From IMG/VR virus record IMGVR_UViG_3300025889_001000, positions 1 to 23,034 of that record: 23,034 bases of DNA. One strand, given 5' to 3'. The stretch is from a virus. The notes under the pieces were generated by a model. It did not search any database. It saw only the letters and a list, made by a program, of their open reading frames with translations, and was not told the origin of the DNA. The position numbers were made by a program, and so were the translations under genes. Within the stretch, counting starts at the first letter, position 1; each line of letters opens with the position of its first letter. Of the stretch, positions 13,072-20,335 are shown piece after piece.

Positions 13072-13968
13072 TCAATTATTTATGCTTAGTAGATCATGTA
13101 GTTTTTCTAATGTGATAATTTCTATTTTATTTGTATTTTTATTTCTAATAGTTACTGTTTCATTTCCACCTAGACATTCTACCTCCTGTGCAAATCCAAC
13201 ATCGCCTAATGTTTTTCGTTGTTCCTCTGCCCATTTTTTATTTTTTCCAGGAACTTCCGAATAGTGAATTTCATATGTTATGAATCCGTTCCTACCTTCT
13301 TTGGCATCGTTCCATAATTTCCAAAAATGATTATATCCTCTAGGTGTAGATGATATTAAAATTTTCGTTGTTGTACCAGAAGAAACTACCGGAAATACTG
13401 AAGTTAAAAACGCATCTGCGATATTATTTGGTATAATTGCGGCTTCATCTATATATAAAATCGAAATTGTTTTTCCTCGAATTCCCGATGATGTCGTTGC
13501 TGCTGTTATCACCTTGGAACCATTCTCTAACTCAATACTACCTTTATTCCAAGTTTTTACGCCTTGCTGCAACCATAACGGAAGATTCTCATACATTATC
13601 TGATAGCGAGATAATGTTTCCATAGCAGCATCTTCTTTATTGGCCAGAACCGCAACTGTTTTATTATCACTAAACAGTGTATGCCATAAAAAATATGCTG
13701 CCGCCGTTGTTGTTTTTGATGTTTGGCGAGGAAATTTTACTATTATCTTTCTATTATTGTGAAGAATATCCAGATAAGTTTTCTGAAATTTCCATAATTT
13801 GAAGGGCTGTAAACCGGAATCAACTGTTACAATATAGCAATAATTATCGATAAAATATTTATAATCTTCGGAGCATTTTTTAATCTCTAAAATTTGTTCC
13901 TCAGTATAATCAATTGCTACTCCAATACGTTTTAGATTAGGATTTCCAAAATAATTTTCGGATGCCAT
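13072..13968 (-). CDS. 17: Large terminase gp17, N-terminal ATPase part, with N part of split intein
   Basis: A 298-residue product. Residues 1-264 are the ATPase motor of the phage DNA-packaging terminase. They carry an adenine-binding region around FKLWKFQK (56-63), a Walker A variant RQTSKTTT (81-88), Walker B ISILYIDEAA (168-177) with Asp174/Glu175, and the coupling motif ISSTPRG (205-211). Residues 265-298 are the N part of an intein starting at Cys265 right after FAQEVE, where intact T4-like terminases continue with a conserved Cys-x-F-x-G-S. The nuclease half is encoded at 11129-12313. So this polypeptide alone is a truncated terminase that needs trans-splicing or non-covalent pairing. 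ATG 13966-13968 is one base after the Dps stop. Confidence 0.95.
   Translation of the reverse strand: MASENYFGNPNLKRIGVAIDYTEEQILEIKKCSEDYKYFIDNYCYIVTVDSGLQPFKLWKFQKTYLDILHNNRKIIVKFPRQTSKTTTAAAYFLWHTLFSDNKTVAVLANKEDAAMETLSRYQIMYENLPLWLQQGVKTWNKGSIELENGSKVITAATTSSGIRGKTISILYIDEAAIIPNNIADAFLTSVFPVVSSGTTTKILISSTPRGYNHFWKLWNDAKEGRNGFITYEIHYSEVPGKNKKWAEEQRKTLGDVGFAQEVECLGGNETVTIRNKNTNKIEIITLEKLHDLLSINN
13075..13176 (-). mobile_element. N part of the split terminase intein
   Basis: Thirty-four residues, Cys265-Asn298 of the upstream terminase gene. CLGGNETVTI is a good block A, followed by NTNKIEIITLEKLHDLL and an immediate stop. The split between blocks A and B gives an unusually short N fragment. 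Together with the 105-residue C part it makes a 139-residue mini-intein without a nuclease domain. Confidence 0.9.
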
Positions 13969-13969
13969 C

Positions 13970-14416
13970 TTATGTTAAAATGCTACGCAACATCCATTCA
14001 TGTTTTTTATGAGCATCAATTCTACCCGCGATATAATCTGCCAATCCTTGAAGTTTTAATTCAGTTGCCAATTCAAATGTAATATTCAAAGTATTCAATA
14101 TGGTCTTATTATCAGCGAATAGTCGTTGAACCATTTCTGGAATTGCTGGAATACTCAATTCACATTTAATTTCAGTTAATTCAAGAAATCTAGTCATAGA
14201 TCCAGGTGCAAAGGTATCCAATGTTCTAAGATGTTCTGCGATATCATCTATTGAACCATTCAGTTCAGTATAGAAATTACCGAAAAAATCGTGATACATT
14301 GGAAAATTTGGACCAGTACAATTCCAGTGATAATTTAATGACTTAACATATAACGCAAATGTATCAGCTAATACTTTCTTCATTAATTCTTGAATAGTTT
14401 TTGTGTCTTCCATCAT
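13970..14416 (-). CDS. dps: Dps-family ferritin-like protein
   Basis: Predicted 148-residue four-helix protein of the Dps family, which assembles into 12-mers that oxidise and store iron using H2O2 and may bind DNA. Ferroxidase-site residues occur with exact family spacing: His30 (SLNYHWN), His42 (MYHDFF), Asp57 and Glu61 (DDIAEHLRTL). The APGSM motif (70-74) also fits. It is full length. Two Met codons start the frame (MMED); the first overlaps the TGA of gp16 (14413-14415), and GGAAAG lies upstream. It sits between the small and large terminase genes, absent from that spot in T4. A role in protecting phage DNA from iron-driven oxidation during late infection, or inclusion in virions, is inference. 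A cellular origin is likely. Confidence 0.93.
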   Translation of the reverse strand: MMEDTKTIQELMKKVLADTFALYVKSLNYHWNCTGPNFPMYHDFFGNFYTELNGSIDDIAEHLRTLDTFAPGSMTRFLELTEIKCELSIPAIPEMVQRLFADNKTILNTLNITFELATELKLQGLADYIAGRIDAHKKHEWMLRSILT

Positions 14417-14808
14417 TTCTCTTTCCTTATAACTCGTAATAATTCTGCGGTCGATCCTGTGAAAATCACAGCATTGCTTCCATTTGCATCATCATGAGAT
14501 AATTTTTGTGATCCTACTCCAAGTAAATCTTTTTTTCGTTTTTGGATTTCCATCAAATCCTTATTTAATATTGAAAGACTTCTCAATAATTTAGTTGCAG
14601 AATCAAATGCAAATGCGTTTTCAGATTCTTTAGCAACATTGGATATATCATCAAAAAGTTTGTTGCCTTTTAAAATCAATTCACGAATATTCTCTCTCGC
14701 AAAATCGGCATCATTTTTGCCTGTAATGTCTATAGTATTTAGATCATTATCTACTGTAGATGGTGGCAAATCTAATAAATCATCTAAATTTTCATTTATA
14801 CTAGCCAT
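14413..14808 (-). CDS. 16: Small terminase subunit, T4 gp16 family
   Basis: Regulates DNA recognition and the activity of the large terminase. The 131-residue product (T4: 164) has a Leu/Asp-rich N-terminus, a central predicted coiled coil with FARENIRELILKGNKLFDDI (36-55) and LLRSLSILNKDLMEIQKRKKDL (73-94), and a C-terminal tail ending ELLRVIRKEK. This is the usual shape of T4-like gp16, including the DADFARxNIRELIxKG pattern. The start overlaps the gp15 stop by 8 bases and its stop overlaps the Dps start, so translation is probably coupled. Homology is weaker than for other genes; synteny makes the call secure. Confidence 0.9.
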   Translation of the reverse strand: MASINENLDDLLDLPPSTVDNDLNTIDITGKNDADFARENIRELILKGNKLFDDISNVAKESENAFAFDSATKLLRSLSILNKDLMEIQKRKKDLLGVGSQKLSHDDANGSNAVIFTGSTAELLRVIRKEK

Positions 14809-15562
14809 CGAAATACTCAGTTATAGTTTCGGTATAAGTATAAGAATCATTTGCATTAGCTGTTATAGGATTAGGAACCGTCCAGATATTAACCAATACA
14901 TTTTCAGTATTCATAGTTTCTTCTGCAAAAATATCAACATTAGATGAACGAATAATTTTTCCAGATTTGACAGGCGGTATCATAAAAGCTTTGGCAGTAA
15001 AATCTAAATCCCATACTATAAATCTTGTTTCTGCCTTATCGCCCTCATATTCAATAGGAGGATTTACAGAATTTAATATAAATGGAATATCAAATTTTTG
15101 ATCCATTCCACCATATTCAATAGTAACTGTGAAGTCTGGTGTAAAGAATGGCAATATTTGTTCTAGTATTTGTGTTCCATCTTCGATATTTCGTACATAT
15201 ATAGCCAGTGAAAATTCTAAATTATATGGAATAGGTGCATATTGAGTTCTTGCGCCTGTGCTGGAATCAATAGCGAAATTTAATAAGGTTGATTGAAGTT
15301 TTCTACTAGAATCATAAGATATTCCTTCCAATCCAAAAGATATTCTAGGTAGAACTGTTGCAATCGATTTAGTTAAAGTTGGATCACTTGTTATACGAGT
15401 GATATATTTTTCTTTAGCACCAAAACTAATAGGCACTTTGAATCGTTCTTTTGGATTATCATTGGCATCAAATCTAATGATATCGATATCATTAAATAAT
15501 GATCCAAATGTCGCAACTAATTTGCGAATTATTCCAAATCTGAAATGTGCATTTCCTAACAT
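14801..15562 (-). CDS. 15: Tail sheath stabiliser / tail completion protein, T4 gp15 family
   Basis: Hexameric ring that caps the finished tail and docks to the neck. The 253-residue product (T4: 272) has family motifs NAHFRFGIIRKLVATFGSLF (4-23), then KVPISFGAKEKYITRI (42-57), VLPRISFGLEGISYDSSRKL (69-88), PIPYNLEFSLAIYVRN, QILEQILPFFTPDFTVT and DIPFILN. It begins directly at the stop of gp14 (TAAATG). The C-terminal end from about 210 is variable and not recognised. Confidence 0.95.
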   Translation of the reverse strand: MLGNAHFRFGIIRKLVATFGSLFNDIDIIRFDANDNPKERFKVPISFGAKEKYITRITSDPTLTKSIATVLPRISFGLEGISYDSSRKLQSTLLNFAIDSSTGARTQYAPIPYNLEFSLAIYVRNIEDGTQILEQILPFFTPDFTVTIEYGGMDQKFDIPFILNSVNPPIEYEGDKAETRFIVWDLDFTAKAFMIPPVKSGKIIRSSNVDIFAEETMNTENVLVNIWTVPNPITANANDSYTYTETITEYFDG

Positions 15563-16450
15563 TTATGATCCAAATGGATTAGTCTCTGAGAAGTCTAAGA
15601 TAGTATCAACTTCGTCGGATAATCTTTGATTATCTTGAATATCTTCAGATATTGTGGACATAGGTATAGTATCCGAACTATCTACGATATTAGCGGTTGA
15701 ATTTGATGTCACACCTCTTATAATACCATTAGCTGAAGTAAATATTCCCTGTGTTCTATATACATCCATAGAAATAGATGAAATATAATCAAATACATAA
15801 GCTTGTGCTGAAGCATTTGCTAGACTATTGCCCTGATATACAATCTCATCATTGACAAATTTGCTGCTAGTGTTCGCTATAGTCAATTTCACTTTTGGCC
15901 AATAATTTCTTGCTGCATTATTTATTTCTTGAATATTGGTGTTTATCACTTCATTGGAATATACATATTGTTTCAATTGGAGCGCATATAGAAATACATT
16001 ACCACCTCTACCTCTACCTAAAGTGTAGAACATTGCCTGATCATTCTGATTTTCAACTGCTATAACCTCAAAGAAGCTAGTAAATAATGGTATATAAAGT
16101 AGATCACCTTCATTGGGACGAATTTGATTAGGAACTACACTCTTAAATCGTCTCCTAGAAACAATCATTCTAATTTCTTCTCGAATTTCCAATCCAAATT
16201 TAGATATGAAATCACCTTCACCTTCCATTCCAGTGAAATTCTCAATATACATTTCAATTGGATATGCTTTTGTATATGTTTTTAGTACATCTTCTCCATA
16301 TAGCATATCGAAAGTGTCCCTAGTTTCTCTGGGTAAATAATATAAATCCATTCCATGCATTTGAATAGATTCTATCAAACAATCTTCGACAAGAAGTTGT
16401 TCAGAAGTGACGAAATCACCCGGAAATTGATTAAAGAAATTATTTAACAT
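15563..16450 (-). CDS. 14: Neck protein, T4 gp14 family
   Basis: Joins the DNA-filled head to the tail. The 295-residue product (T4: 256) starts MLNNFFNQFPG and has TSEQLLVEDCLIESIQMHGM (15-34) with YYLPRE just after it, GEGDFISKFGLEIREE (77-92) and RPNEGDLLYIPL with FFEV close behind (111-129). These are conserved in the family. Residues about 197-256 hold a Ser/Asn-rich beta module ending TQGIFTSANGIIRGVTSNST, seen in other aquatic T4-like necks as I recall. The C-terminus ETNPFGS resembles the family end. ATG 16448-16450 is 6 bases from the gp13 stop. Confidence 0.95.
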   Translation of the reverse strand: MLNNFFNQFPGDFVTSEQLLVEDCLIESIQMHGMDLYYLPRETRDTFDMLYGEDVLKTYTKAYPIEMYIENFTGMEGEGDFISKFGLEIREEIRMIVSRRRFKSVVPNQIRPNEGDLLYIPLFTSFFEVIAVENQNDQAMFYTLGRGRGGNVFLYALQLKQYVYSNEVINTNIQEINNAARNYWPKVKLTIANTSSKFVNDEIVYQGNSLANASAQAYVFDYISSISMDVYRTQGIFTSANGIIRGVTSNSTANIVDSSDTIPMSTISEDIQDNQRLSDEVDTILDFSETNPFGS

Positions 16451-16456
16451 TTAATT

Positions 16457-17413
16457 TCAACCAATGAAAATTTCATTTGGTAGTACATTATATATTTGCA
16501 TTTCTTGTTCAATTTTATCAATTTCTTGTTGCGCTTCTTGTAATATTCTAACACCATCTAAAGTTACACCTCCAGGCATTTGAACTCCTGAATATTTAGA
16601 TAAGTTAGAACCCCATTGATATTTTATTAGTGCAGTTGCATATTGTTTAAGCAATCGATCATCCCAAACATCCGATACACCTGCAACTACCATAGTAGCA
16701 TTGCTTATATTCGCACTTAGATTATTGGCAATAACAATTTCAGTAGGTGAATTAATTTTTCTGACTTGAACAATCTGAGAATCCGATAATGTTAACATAT
16801 CATTTTCCAGAATTTCTTGATCGAATGTTGTAGAATAACCTGTTAGAACATTCGATGATGTATTGCCTGTTACTGTACCAGCTAATGTCACACTATCTGG
16901 CACCATAGATCGATAACATTCTACTATCACATATTTGCCTACTTGGGCATCTCTTTCCCAGTCAATATCTAAAAATAGTTTATTGTGTTTTCTATTAAAT
17001 CTAAATTGGGGTGTACCCGAGAACAATAAATTAAGCGTTCTAAGATGTTGCATTGTGATTTCATAAGATACATATGATACCGAAGTAAAATCATATAAAT
17101 CGTGCAATCTTAATTGATAACGCAAATCAAACATATTAACAGATGCATTTGAATCATCCCATGGTAGAACTTTAGTTACGAATACGATAGGATCGGGACA
17201 ATAAATCCAGCGTCTATCAATATCTGTTTGGGTAAATTGGTGCTTCATGTAAATCTTCTCAGTACCATCAAAATGATAATCAATGAAAAAATTTAGGGCA
17301 TCTGTTACGCGATCTTCTATTTGTTCATTTGAGACGTTGATTTGTATAACTGGCCAACCTAATCGTCTCAGGCAATATTTTTTGAATTCCGCGCGTGTTG
17401 TTATTTTGGCCAT
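16457..17413 (-). CDS. 13: Neck protein, T4 gp13 family
   Basis: Partner of gp14 in the neck complex. The 318-residue product (T4: 309) has FKKYCLRRLGWPVIQINV (10-27), an EQIEDRVTDALNFFIDYHFDG segment (30-50), QFRFNRKHNKLFLDIDW (136-152) and LIKYQWGSNLSKYSG with PGGVTLDG close behind near 262-285, all typical. An inserted beta module at about 176-245 (GNTSSNVLTGYSTTFDQEI.., IVQVRKINSPTEIVI..) separates the two halves of the core, as in many aquatic T4-like gp13 proteins. It starts 12 bases after the 62-residue gene. Confidence 0.95.
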   Translation of the reverse strand: MAKITTRAEFKKYCLRRLGWPVIQINVSNEQIEDRVTDALNFFIDYHFDGTEKIYMKHQFTQTDIDRRWIYCPDPIVFVTKVLPWDDSNASVNMFDLRYQLRLHDLYDFTSVSYVSYEITMQHLRTLNLLFSGTPQFRFNRKHNKLFLDIDWERDAQVGKYVIVECYRSMVPDSVTLAGTVTGNTSSNVLTGYSTTFDQEILENDMLTLSDSQIVQVRKINSPTEIVIANNLSANISNATMVVAGVSDVWDDRLLKQYATALIKYQWGSNLSKYSGVQMPGGVTLDGVRILQEAQQEIDKIEQEMQIYNVLPNEIFIG

Positions 17414-17425
17414 TTTAATTATAGT

Positions 17426-17614
17426 TTAGATATTGTAGAATGTTTTTGCTTCTTGTTCGGAATCAAACCAATTCCATCCATGAATTGGATAAATGTAATC
17501 ATTTCTCGACTCTCTATTTAGCTGATAGTCAAATGATTCAACAAAATATTGAGCATATAATAAATCATCATTTTCCAATTTATAGAATCCGCTAGTATCT
17601 AATATATCTGCCAT
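17426..17614 (-). CDS. Small hypothetical protein, 62 residues
   Basis: Acidic, Tyr/Phe/Trp-rich product: FVESFDYQLN and YIYPIHGWNWFDSEQEAKTF. AGGATAAT lies just upstream of the ATG, and the gene is packed between neighbours with 4- and 12-base gaps, so it is probably real. No family is recognised. Its place between an adhesin-like gene and gp13 suggests a virion or assembly role, but nothing in the sequence proves this. Confidence 0.75.
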   Translation of the reverse strand: MADILDTSGFYKLENDDLLYAQYFVESFDYQLNRESRNDYIYPIHGWNWFDSEQEAKTFYNI

Positions 17615-17618
17615 ATGA

Positions 17619-20003
17619 TTATCCTGTAATTGTCCATTGTTTTAGTAAAGCTGGCGCTGTTATTAATTCTCTAAAAGTATATGTTGATGTATTGGATATT
17701 GGCATAACTCTCGATAATGTGATGCTAGTATTTGTGACAACTGAGTCCACAACCGCTTTATATCTTGCTTGTCCCGATCCATCTGTAGTTAACGTAACAG
17801 CACTACCACCAACTGTTTCTGATACTTGAAAATCATTTGCATTAGCATTTATAACATAGTATGTTTTCCATGTAGTTAATCCAGTAGTTGATACTATTGA
17901 ATTAAATGATATGATATCATTATTTTGTAGACTATGTGCAGTAGCTCCAACTAAATCACCGGCATCAGTAAAAGTGACTGCTAGATTGGCTGTTATTGGT
18001 GAACCACCACCAGTAACTTGCATACCTGTTAAAACACCCACGGTATCTGAAGTTGTGATTAGATTCGAACCAGCCGTAGATGTGCAAGTTTTTATAACAG
18101 AATTACCTACTCCATGATTTGTTGATATTGTAAGAGTTGCTCCAGCCACGGTATTTGCAGTTGCGAGATTATTAAAGAATGATTCAAGTTCGGTTCGACC
18201 CAAACTAAGTGATGCAACCGATAGTGTAGTCGCAACATTTGACAATAATATCTTTTGCACTGACGCACATGAAGTAAACGTTCCCGTAAATCCTGCCGTA
18301 GTTATTATAGATTTACAATTCATTGCGGGAATTGTTTTAATATTTCTACAAGCCGAAAACATGGATCCCATAGTGGTTACTTTATCAGTATTAAACGCTG
18401 GAATAGATTCTAATGCTGAACAACTACTGAACGTAGATGAAAAAGAAGATACATTGGCAGTATTAAGCGCGGGAATAGAAGTTAATGCTGAACAACTTGC
18501 AAATATAGATGCAAAAGAAGTTACATTGGCAGTATTAAATAAAGGTACTGATAGCAATGCTGAACAACCACTGAACATAGATGCCGCCGTCGTCAATTTG
18601 ACAGTATTAAATAAAGGCACTGTTTTCAATGATGAACAATTTGTAAACATTGAACCCATAGAAGTTACATTGGCAGTATTAAATAAAGGTACTGATAGCA
18701 ATGATGAACAACCACTGAACATAGATGCCATAGAATCCACATTGACAGTATTAAATAAAGGTACTGATTTCAGTACAACACAATTTGTAAACATTGAATT
18801 CATAGCAGTCACAGCAGCAGTATTAAATAAAGGTACTGATTCCAATGCTGAACAACCACTGAACATAGTACCCATATCAGTGACTTTTGTAGTATTAAAT
18901 AATGGCACTGTTACCAAACTATCACAACCATTAAACATTAAAGACATATCAGTGACTTTTGTAGTATTAAATAAAGGCACTGTTTTCAATGCTCTACAAT
19001 TGGAAAACATTGATGTCATATCTAAAACATTTGCGGTATTGAATAATGGCACTGTTTTCAATGAGTAGCAACCACTGAACATTTGTGACATATCAGTAAC
19101 AGTTGTTGTATTAAATAATGGAAAAGATTGTAGGCGAGTACACCCCGTAAACATGGCATTGGTTGAAGTAACGGTTCCAGTTGATACGAAATATACATCT
19201 TGCAACGCTGCTAAATATTGGCACTTGGAGGCAAATGTTGTTAATGCACTACTAATGACTCTAACTCTTTCTAAACTATTAAAATATACTGTTGGAGATG
19301 CTGATCCTATAGTTAATGTTGTCATTAACGGTGCGGATATTAATAGATCAAGAAATCCAGTAGAATATGCTGGTAAGTTTGTTTTGCTATGTTTTACATT
19401 AAAATTAACAGATGTTAGATTCGCGCCAGCTTGTGGTGTAATTGTAATTAATGCTTGTTTATAATTTAATAATGTCGCTGATCCATCCGTAGTTAGCGTA
19501 ACTGCACTACCACCAACTGTTTCTGATACTTGAAAATCATTTGCATTAGCATTTATAACATAATATGTTTTCCATGTAGTTAATCCAGTTGTACTAACTA
19601 TATTATAAAAATTTACTTCCATTCCATTGGAATACCCATGATTTGTTCTTGATATCAAATCACCAGCATCCGTTAATGTTACTGGAGCATTTGTGTTATC
19701 CAAAGCGGTGTCAATATAAGAGTATTCATGATATGCAACTGTGGCAGCATTAACATTTTCACTGGTACCATCACCCCAATTTACATTATAATTACCGGAT
19801 ATTATACCCAATGCAACAAAATTGGAATTAGCATCAAATACTTGATGTACTGCTACAATTTTCTCTTCGGTGTTTGCGACTGCGGGTAGACTAATCCAAG
19901 AAGGATTTCTAGTCCAGTATGAAATAATGTCACTATATTCATTATAGGAATGATTCTTATCGTAATTATCAACATTAGATTGTTGAACTGATTTAATACT
20001 CAT
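17619..20003 (-). CDS. Large phage surface/fibre protein with BspA-type leucine-rich repeats
   Basis: A 794-residue product. The N-terminal part contains VNWGDGTSENV (74-84), as often found before BspA-type repeats. Residues about 283-583 are 13 repeats of the DUF285/BspA LRR type, consensus TxMxxMFxGCxxLxxVPLFN. The first twelve Cys positions are 24 residues apart (FTGC at 285 to FSAC at 549), the thirteenth 27 apart. BspA-type repeats are known from surface proteins that bind host molecules. A 70-residue module (TDAGDL..GLTTWKTYYVINANANDFQVSE..) occurs twice, at 108-178 and 677-745. There is no signal peptide, fitting a virion protein rather than a secreted one. Its place among fibre genes before gp13 suggests a receptor-binding or tail/neck-attached adhesin; this is inference. 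Confidence 0.88.
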   Translation of the reverse strand: MSIKSVQQSNVDNYDKNHSYNEYSDIISYWTRNPSWISLPAVANTEEKIVAVHQVFDANSNFVALGIISGNYNVNWGDGTSENVNAATVAYHEYSYIDTALDNTNAPVTLTDAGDLISRTNHGYSNGMEVNFYNIVSTTGLTTWKTYYVINANANDFQVSETVGGSAVTLTTDGSATLLNYKQALITITPQAGANLTSVNFNVKHSKTNLPAYSTGFLDLLISAPLMTTLTIGSASPTVYFNSLERVRVISSALTTFASKCQYLAALQDVYFVSTGTVTSTNAMFTGCTRLQSFPLFNTTTVTDMSQMFSGCYSLKTVPLFNTANVLDMTSMFSNCRALKTVPLFNTTKVTDMSLMFNGCDSLVTVPLFNTTKVTDMGTMFSGCSALESVPLFNTAAVTAMNSMFTNCVVLKSVPLFNTVNVDSMASMFSGCSSLLSVPLFNTANVTSMGSMFTNCSSLKTVPLFNTVKLTTAASMFSGCSALLSVPLFNTANVTSFASIFASCSALTSIPALNTANVSSFSSTFSSCSALESIPAFNTDKVTTMGSMFSACRNIKTIPAMNCKSIITTAGFTGTFTSCASVQKILLSNVATTLSVASLSLGRTELESFFNNLATANTVAGATLTISTNHGVGNSVIKTCTSTAGSNLITTSDTVGVLTGMQVTGGGSPITANLAVTFTDAGDLVGATAHSLQNNDIISFNSIVSTTGLTTWKTYYVINANANDFQVSETVGGSAVTLTTDGSGQARYKAVVDSVVTNTSITLSRVMPISNTSTYTFRELITAPALLKQWTITG
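17776..17885 (-). repeat. Dispersed direct repeat, copy A (beta module core)
   Basis: About 110 bases nearly identical to 19480-19589 in the same gene and orientation, about 1.7 kb away. It encodes the segment TTWKTYYVINANANDFQVSE and the following VGGSAVTLTTDGS. Confidence 0.85.
18255..19157 (-). repeat. Tandem 72-bp repeats encoding BspA-type LRR units
   Basis: DNA of the 13 repeat units. Most are diverged, but 18517-18585 and 18661-18729 differ at one base over 69 bases and lie exactly 144 bases (two units) apart. This points to recent duplication of a two-unit block. Confidence 0.85.
19480..19589 (-). repeat. Dispersed direct repeat, copy B (beta module core)
   Basis: Partner of 17776-17885. 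Recombination between the two would delete the LRR array in frame or nearly so. Confidence 0.85.
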
Positions 20004-20004
20004 A

Positions 20005-20331
20005 TTAAGTTATTTCTGATCCGAATAGTGTAAAAGATAAACAATTGTTTCCAGCATATACTGTTACAACATCAGTATTACCTAATGTCGCACCTATTGT
20101 CAGCATAACTGAATCATATTGATTGACATAATTATCATATATGATATAATGCTTATCATCTAAAGTTGCACCGGCAGGACGCACAGCTACTCTATAGTTT
20201 GTGGAATTTGATCTATTACAAACTGCTAGTGTTGATATAACAGCTTGTGTTGCCGCAGGTACCGTATATAATGTAGTATTAGTTTGAAGTTCTGGATTGC
20301 TTTGTCCTAGCACCTTATATGCATTTGCCAT
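20005..20331 (-). CDS. Small virion-type protein, 108 residues, unknown function
   Basis: Begins MANAYKVLGQSNP and continues with beta-rich sequence LYTVPAATQAVISTLAVCNR and VAVRPAGATLDDKHYIIYD. The pattern LGQ..P...TLYTVPA......STL.VCNR is common in small tail-associated proteins of T4-like marine phages as I recall, where it lies among fibre genes. There is no enzymatic motif. Stop and start are 1 and 4 bases from neighbours, so it is probably part of one operon with the fibre genes. Confidence 0.8.
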   Translation of the reverse strand: MANAYKVLGQSNPELQTNTTLYTVPAATQAVISTLAVCNRSNSTNYRVAVRPAGATLDDKHYIIYDNYVNQYDSVMLTIGATLGNTDVVTVYAGNNCLSFTLFGSEIT

Positions 20332-20335
20332 ATTA

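Noticed and set aside
11129-13968. Terminase broken by frameshift or as a pseudogene
   Set aside because: The breaks fall exactly at intein block boundaries, both extein halves keep their catalytic residues, and the middle gene is an intact endonuclease with its own ribosome site.
18361-19068. Long plus-strand open frame with repeats (235 residues)
   Set aside because: It is the mirror of the 72-base LRR repeats on the minus strand; period and composition follow the real gene, and no ribosome site or family motif is seen.
18255-19157. CRISPR-like repeat array
   Set aside because: The period is an exact multiple of three, the repeats encode a known LRR family, and there are no spacer-repeat alternation or cas genes.
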